NCBI RefSeq assembly: GCF_002056795.1
Contig: NZ_CP020104.1
Coordinates: 5,961,501-6,025,500 of the forward strand
DNA length: 64,000 nt
Direction: 5' to 3'
DNA from: Spirosoma aerolatum
Lineage (GTDB): Bacteria; Bacteroidota; Bacteroidia; Cytophagales; Spirosomataceae
Shown here: positions 60,779 to 64,000 of the stretch, one piece after another
Position numbering within the stretch: the first letter of the stretch is position 1
Layout of the letters: each line of letters begins with the position of its first letter
Program-made: the position numbers and the translations under genes
Notes under the pieces: model-generated
Seen by the model: the letters and a program-made list of their open reading frames with translations, nothing else
What the model was told of the DNA's origin: nothing
Databases searched by the model: none

Positions 60779-62062
60779 ATGCAAACGAAGGAAGCCGTTC
60801 ATACTGAGGCAGTCAGCAGCCTGTACCGGAACTATGTTCTGGTAATGCTGACACTGGTCTATGTCTTCAACTTTGTGGACCGGCAACTCCTTGTGATTCT
60901 TCAGGAATCCATCAAACGGGACCTGCACCTGTCCGATACACAGCTTGGGCTACTCTCCGGGTTTACATTTGCGCTGTTTTATGTTACCCTGGGTATTCCC
61001 ATCGCTCGTTTTGCCGATAAAACAAACCGTCGAAACACGGTAGCCGCGTCGCTGGCGATATGGAGTGTCATGACGGCCTGTTCGGGTCTGGTGCGGAACT
61101 TCATCCAATTACTGCTAGCTCGTATTGGCGTGGGCATTGGCGAGGCTGGGGGGAGCCCTCCAGCCCATGCCATGATTTCTGATTACTTCCCTCCCGAAAA
61201 ACGCTCCACAGCACTCTCGATTTACTCAACCGGCATCTATTTCGGCATACTGGTCGGTTTTTTAATGGGCGGCTATCTCAATCAGCATCTTGGCTGGCGC
61301 ACCGCATTTTATGTGGTGGGGATACCGGGGGTTATCTTCTCGTTGCTGTTTTATGTGACCGTGAAAGAGCCTCGACGCGGGGCTACGGATTTGGTTACAG
61401 CCAAGACCCAAGAATCGCCTTCGTTACGCGAGGTTTTAAAGCAGTTGTATGCTACCAAAACCTTCGTTTACCTGGCGTTGGCCACAGGCTTGCACGTCTT
61501 TTGCATCTATGGTCTGACGAATTGGGCACCGTCGTTTCTGGCAAGGCTTCACGGCATGAAAAACGCAGAAATAGGTGCCCTACTGGGTCCCATCTTTGGT
61601 CTTGGCGGAGCATTTGGTTCGTTCGCGGGAGGGCTTCTGACAGATCGTTTTGGCAAGACGGATAAACGGCGGTATCTGAGCATTCCGGCCTATGCCATTA
61701 TGCTTTCGATTCCGTGCGCGGCTGGTACTATTTTTCTACAAAATACGGCATCGACGATTGTTTGCCTGGGTTTGACCGCATCGCTTCAGAGTACCTATCT
61801 AGGCCCTTCGGTAGCTGTTTCGCACAGCCTCGTTCCGGCATCGATGCGGTCGCTGACTTCCGCTATTCTGTTTTTTGCCCTCAACTTCATTGGATTGGGG
61901 TTTGGCCCGCTGGTTGTCGGTATGCTTAGCGATGGGCTGGCTCCGTCGTTAGGTGCCGAATCGCTGCGCTGGGCCATGTCGATTACGATCCTAATAAGCT
62001 TTGGCTCAGTAACGCTCTTTTTGATTGCAGCTAAAAAGCTGACAACTGATTTATCCCGATAA
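60779..62062 (+). CDS. MFS transporter, spinster-type
   Basis: A 427-residue transporter with 12 membrane segments. Motif A-like GFTFALFYVTLGIPIARFADKTNRRNTVAASLAIWS and RIGVGIGEAGGSPPAHAMISDYFPPEKRSTALSIYSTGIYFGILVGFLMGGYL match the spinster-like family (also annotated as anion:cation symporters). Substrate unknown. Co-directional with the serine hydrolase 33 bp downstream, so the two may be co-transcribed. Confidence 0.88.
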   Translation: MQTKEAVHTEAVSSLYRNYVLVMLTLVYVFNFVDRQLLVILQESIKRDLHLSDTQLGLLSGFTFALFYVTLGIPIARFADKTNRRNTVAASLAIWSVMTACSGLVRNFIQLLLARIGVGIGEAGGSPPAHAMISDYFPPEKRSTALSIYSTGIYFGILVGFLMGGYLNQHLGWRTAFYVVGIPGVIFSLLFYVTVKEPRRGATDLVTAKTQESPSLREVLKQLYATKTFVYLALATGLHVFCIYGLTNWAPSFLARLHGMKNAEIGALLGPIFGLGGAFGSFAGGLLTDRFGKTDKRRYLSIPAYAIMLSIPCAAGTIFLQNTASTIVCLGLTASLQSTYLGPSVAVSHSLVPASMRSLTSAILFFALNFIGLGFGPLVVGMLSDGLAPSLGAESLRWAMSITILISFGSVTLFLIAAKKLTTDLSR

Positions 62063-62095
62063 GCTGCCAGAACTTTCTTCCTTAACCAACTGACT

Positions 62096-63406
62096 ATGAA
62101 GCGTTACATCTCCATTACCTGGCTGCTATCCTGCCTTCTTTCGTATACCTACACGGCGAAGGGCCAGCCCAAAACTACCGTTTTGACCGAAGCTGCTCCT
62201 ACAGCGGGTGGCTTTTCTGCCGATCGACTGGCCCGTCTGGATGCAGGAATGGACGATTGGGTAAAACAGAAATGGGTGAACGGTTCGGTGGTGCTGATCG
62301 CCCGGCACGGCAAAATCGTATTCTACAAAGCACACGGGTATAATGATCTAACTAAAAAAGTACCGCTCGACAAGAATGGCATTTTCCGGGTTGCCTCTCA
62401 GACCAAAGCGCTTACCTGCGTGTCGGTCATGATGCTTTGGGAAGAAGGTAAATTTTCGCTGGACGATCCGGTTTCCAAATTCATTCCGTCCTTCGCCAAT
62501 GCTAAAGTGCTGGCGACCTTCAATCCAAAAGATACTACTTACACCACTGTGCCAGCGAAACGGCCCGTTACTATTCGTGATCTGCTAACGCATACATCGG
62601 GTTTAGGCTACCCAGCCATCGGCACACCGGCCGAAAATGCCATTTATGCCAAAAGTAATATGACGGGAGGGGTGGGCGTAAAAGACCAGAAGCTTTCCGA
62701 CGCCATGACTCGTCTGGGTAGTCTGCCGCTCTTTTTCCAACCTGGCGAACAATGGCGATACGGCCTGAATATGGATGTATTAGGTTACCTGGTCGAGTTG
62801 TGGTCGGGTATGTCGCTGGAAGCGTTTTTCCAGAAACGAATCTGCCAGCCACTGGGTATGAAAGATACCTATTTCAATTTACCGCCCGAAAAAGGCCCGC
62901 GACTGGTCAACTTTTTCCTCGGCGACTCCACCGGAACGATCCAAAAGCAGGCATCGGTCTTTGGCGGAGCACTCGACATGAATTATCCGTTACAGAAAAC
63001 GGATTACTTTTCGGGAGGTGGCGGTTTGTCGTCCACTGTTTACGATTATGCCATTTTCCTGCAAATGCTGCTGAATGGTGGCGAGTACAATGGGGTGCGC
63101 CTGCTGGCCCGAAATACGGTACGCCTGATGACCATGAATCAAATCGGTGACCTAAACCCCAACATTGGCGACCATGCCCGCGACAATACATTCGGTTTCG
63201 GTTTTCTGGTCATTTCTGAAAATGGAAGCAAGTTTACCCCCAGCCAGGTAGGTACGTATTCCTGGGGTGGTGTGTTTTCAACATCGTACTGGGTCGATCC
63301 CAAAGAAGATATGCTGGTGTTGATCTACCGACAAATGTGGGGGCCATACGTGTCAAACACCGACAAAGCCTTCAAGCCGTTGGTCTATCAGGCAATTAAT
63401 GATTGA
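62096..63406 (+). CDS. Serine hydrolase, class C beta-lactamase family
   Basis: A 436-residue exported protein with a signal peptide (WLLSCLLSYTYTAKGQ). The SxxK motif is SQTK in VASQTKALTCVSVMMLWEEGKF (about residue 101); the YxN-type motif lies in WRYGLNMDVLGYLVE; a late WGG motif (SWGGVFSTSYWVDPKEDMLVLIYRQM) takes the position of the HTG/KTG box. Members of this family are esterases, D-aminopeptidases or peptidases more often than true beta-lactamases. It follows the MFS gene on the same strand. Confidence 0.88.
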   Translation: MKRYISITWLLSCLLSYTYTAKGQPKTTVLTEAAPTAGGFSADRLARLDAGMDDWVKQKWVNGSVVLIARHGKIVFYKAHGYNDLTKKVPLDKNGIFRVASQTKALTCVSVMMLWEEGKFSLDDPVSKFIPSFANAKVLATFNPKDTTYTTVPAKRPVTIRDLLTHTSGLGYPAIGTPAENAIYAKSNMTGGVGVKDQKLSDAMTRLGSLPLFFQPGEQWRYGLNMDVLGYLVELWSGMSLEAFFQKRICQPLGMKDTYFNLPPEKGPRLVNFFLGDSTGTIQKQASVFGGALDMNYPLQKTDYFSGGGGLSSTVYDYAIFLQMLLNGGEYNGVRLLARNTVRLMTMNQIGDLNPNIGDHARDNTFGFGFLVISENGSKFTPSQVGTYSWGGVFSTSYWVDPKEDMLVLIYRQMWGPYVSNTDKAFKPLVYQAIND

Positions 63407-63452
63407 TAGAAGCTAAGCAAATCATTGAAAATAGATTAGGTTGATTTTTGTC

Positions 63453-63512
63453 ATCCCGACGCAGGAGGGATCTCAAGTGTCGGAAAATTCGAGATCCCTC
63501 CTGCGTCGGGAT
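63453..63512. terminator. 22-bp perfect hairpin between convergent genes
   Basis: ATCCCGACGCAGGAGGGATC... (63453-63474) and its complement 63491-63512, 22 bp with a 16-nt loop, between the serine hydrolase and the RND adaptor gene. Perfect arms; likely bidirectional terminator or a repeat-family member. Confidence 0.7.
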
Positions 63513-63564
63513 AACAAAAAATCGAATCCAAATAATCTAAACTACTCTATATTGAACACTTGTA

Positions 63565-64000
63565 CTACTTCACATTCACTGGTGCGCCATCGCGGATTTC
63601 TTCGCTGGCAGTCGTTACGAGTTGATCGCCTTCGTTCAGATCGCCGAAGATTTCGATTTTATTATCGGCCTCAAGTCCTTTTTTAACCGGAACCCACTCC
63701 GATTTTCCTTCCTTTACCCGAATCACAAAGACACCCGTTGTGGAGTTGACCAGCGCGGCTTTCGGAACAATAAATGTATTGCTCTGCGTAGGTAGGGGAA
63801 GCGTCACTTCGGCCACCATACCAGGCAAGAGCTTTTTGTCGTTGTTGATCACATCGACCTCTACCCGCTCCGAACGCAACCGCTTGTCCAACGCGCCCGA
63901 TAGCCGTTTGATTTTCCCCGTAAATGTGCGGTTCGGAAACGTTTTGACCGTAAAGCTCACCTCGCTTCCCGCATGCACATAACCCGTGTAGGCCTCGGGC
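63565..64000 (-). CDS. RND efflux periplasmic adaptor, C-terminal part
   Basis: The frame is open past the right edge; about 145 C-terminal residues are visible. The phrases HAGSEVSFTVKTFPNRTFTGKIKRLSGALDKRLRSERVEVDVINNDKKLLPGMVAEVTLP and VPKAALVNSTTGVFVIRV and VKKGLEADNKIEIFGDLNEGDQLV are typical of the beta-barrel and membrane-proximal domains of RND adaptors (AcrA/MexA/CusB type). The inner-membrane pump should lie beyond the window. Partial, so no further detail. Confidence 0.85.
   Translation of the reverse strand, partial: PEAYTGYVHAGSEVSFTVKTFPNRTFTGKIKRLSGALDKRLRSERVEVDVINNDKKLLPGMVAEVTLPLPTQSNTFIVPKAALVNSTTGVFVIRVKEGKSEWVPVKKGLEADNKIEIFGDLNEGDQLVTTASEEIRDGAPVNVK

Noticed and set aside
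1..64000. tRNA, rRNA, riboswitch, transposase and integrase genes
   Set aside because: No sequence resembling these was found by reading; a covariance-model scan would be needed to rule out small structured RNAs.

Overview
The window reads as chromosomal DNA of a Bacteroidota, most likely a Cytophagales organism close to Spirosoma/Spirosomaceae. The reasons are a SusC/SusD pair, a type IX secretion-type C-terminal domain, Bacteroidota-specific families (DUF4292, DUF5686), frequent SPAxxAQ-like signal peptides, promoters with the Bacteroidota -7 consensus TAnnTTTG, and balanced base composition with tight gene packing on both strands. The genus is inference. No rRNA, tRNA, CRISPR array, transposase or prophage was seen.

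Layout. 0-17 kb holds carbohydrate and general metabolism: the tail of a DUF1223 protein, a GH78-type alpha-L-rhamnosidase divergent from a xylulokinase, small secreted proteins, an enoyl-CoA hydratase, a T9SS-sorted surface protein, a radical SAM protein, accD, a phytanoyl-CoA dioxygenase divergent from an AraC regulator, a GH43 glycosidase, the protease CtpA, a Dabb protein and Ohr. 17.9-22.1 kb is a cell-envelope module (TPR protein, DUF4292 lipoprotein, EnvC-like M23 protein). 22.2-28.2 kb carries panB, an RluA-type pseudouridine synthase, an aminotransferase, folK, an FGE-domain protein and a PIN toxin-antitoxin pair. 28.3-36.2 kb carries an ABC-F ATPase, DedA, and a marR / emrA-emrB-tolC drug-efflux locus whose control region has three palindromic operators, then an acyl carrier protein. 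36.3-50.4 kb holds gamma-glutamyltransferase, a MacB-type permease, RqcH, SusC/SusD, a disordered small protein, MutS2 and a HAD phosphatase. 50.4-51.5 kb is an AT-rich insert with an Abi_2 (HEPN-type) gene behind its own promoter and a strongly structured leader. 51.9-57.6 kb has a carboxypeptidase-regulatory-like protein, a MOSC protein, a DUF5686 outer-membrane protein and an M24 peptidase. 57.7-60.6 kb is an AT-rich stretch with a Crp/Fnr regulator and two tandem paralogous outer-membrane-type genes preceded by identical operators at identical spacing. The end has an MFS transporter, a serine hydrolase and the tail of an RND adaptor.

The most interesting signals are not plain genes: (1) the Abi_2 gene with a promoter plus bulged hairpin and U-rich tract that resembles an RNA antitoxin/attenuator; (2) two Crp/Fnr-type sites, TTnACTTAAGTnAA, each 23 bp upstream of a -7 box, which predicts class II activation of the two paralogs; (3) three MarR operators covering the -33 and -7 boxes of the efflux operon; (4) a long, often perfect inverted repeat (12-37 bp arms) in most of the short intergenic gaps, in several sequence families that recur within the window.
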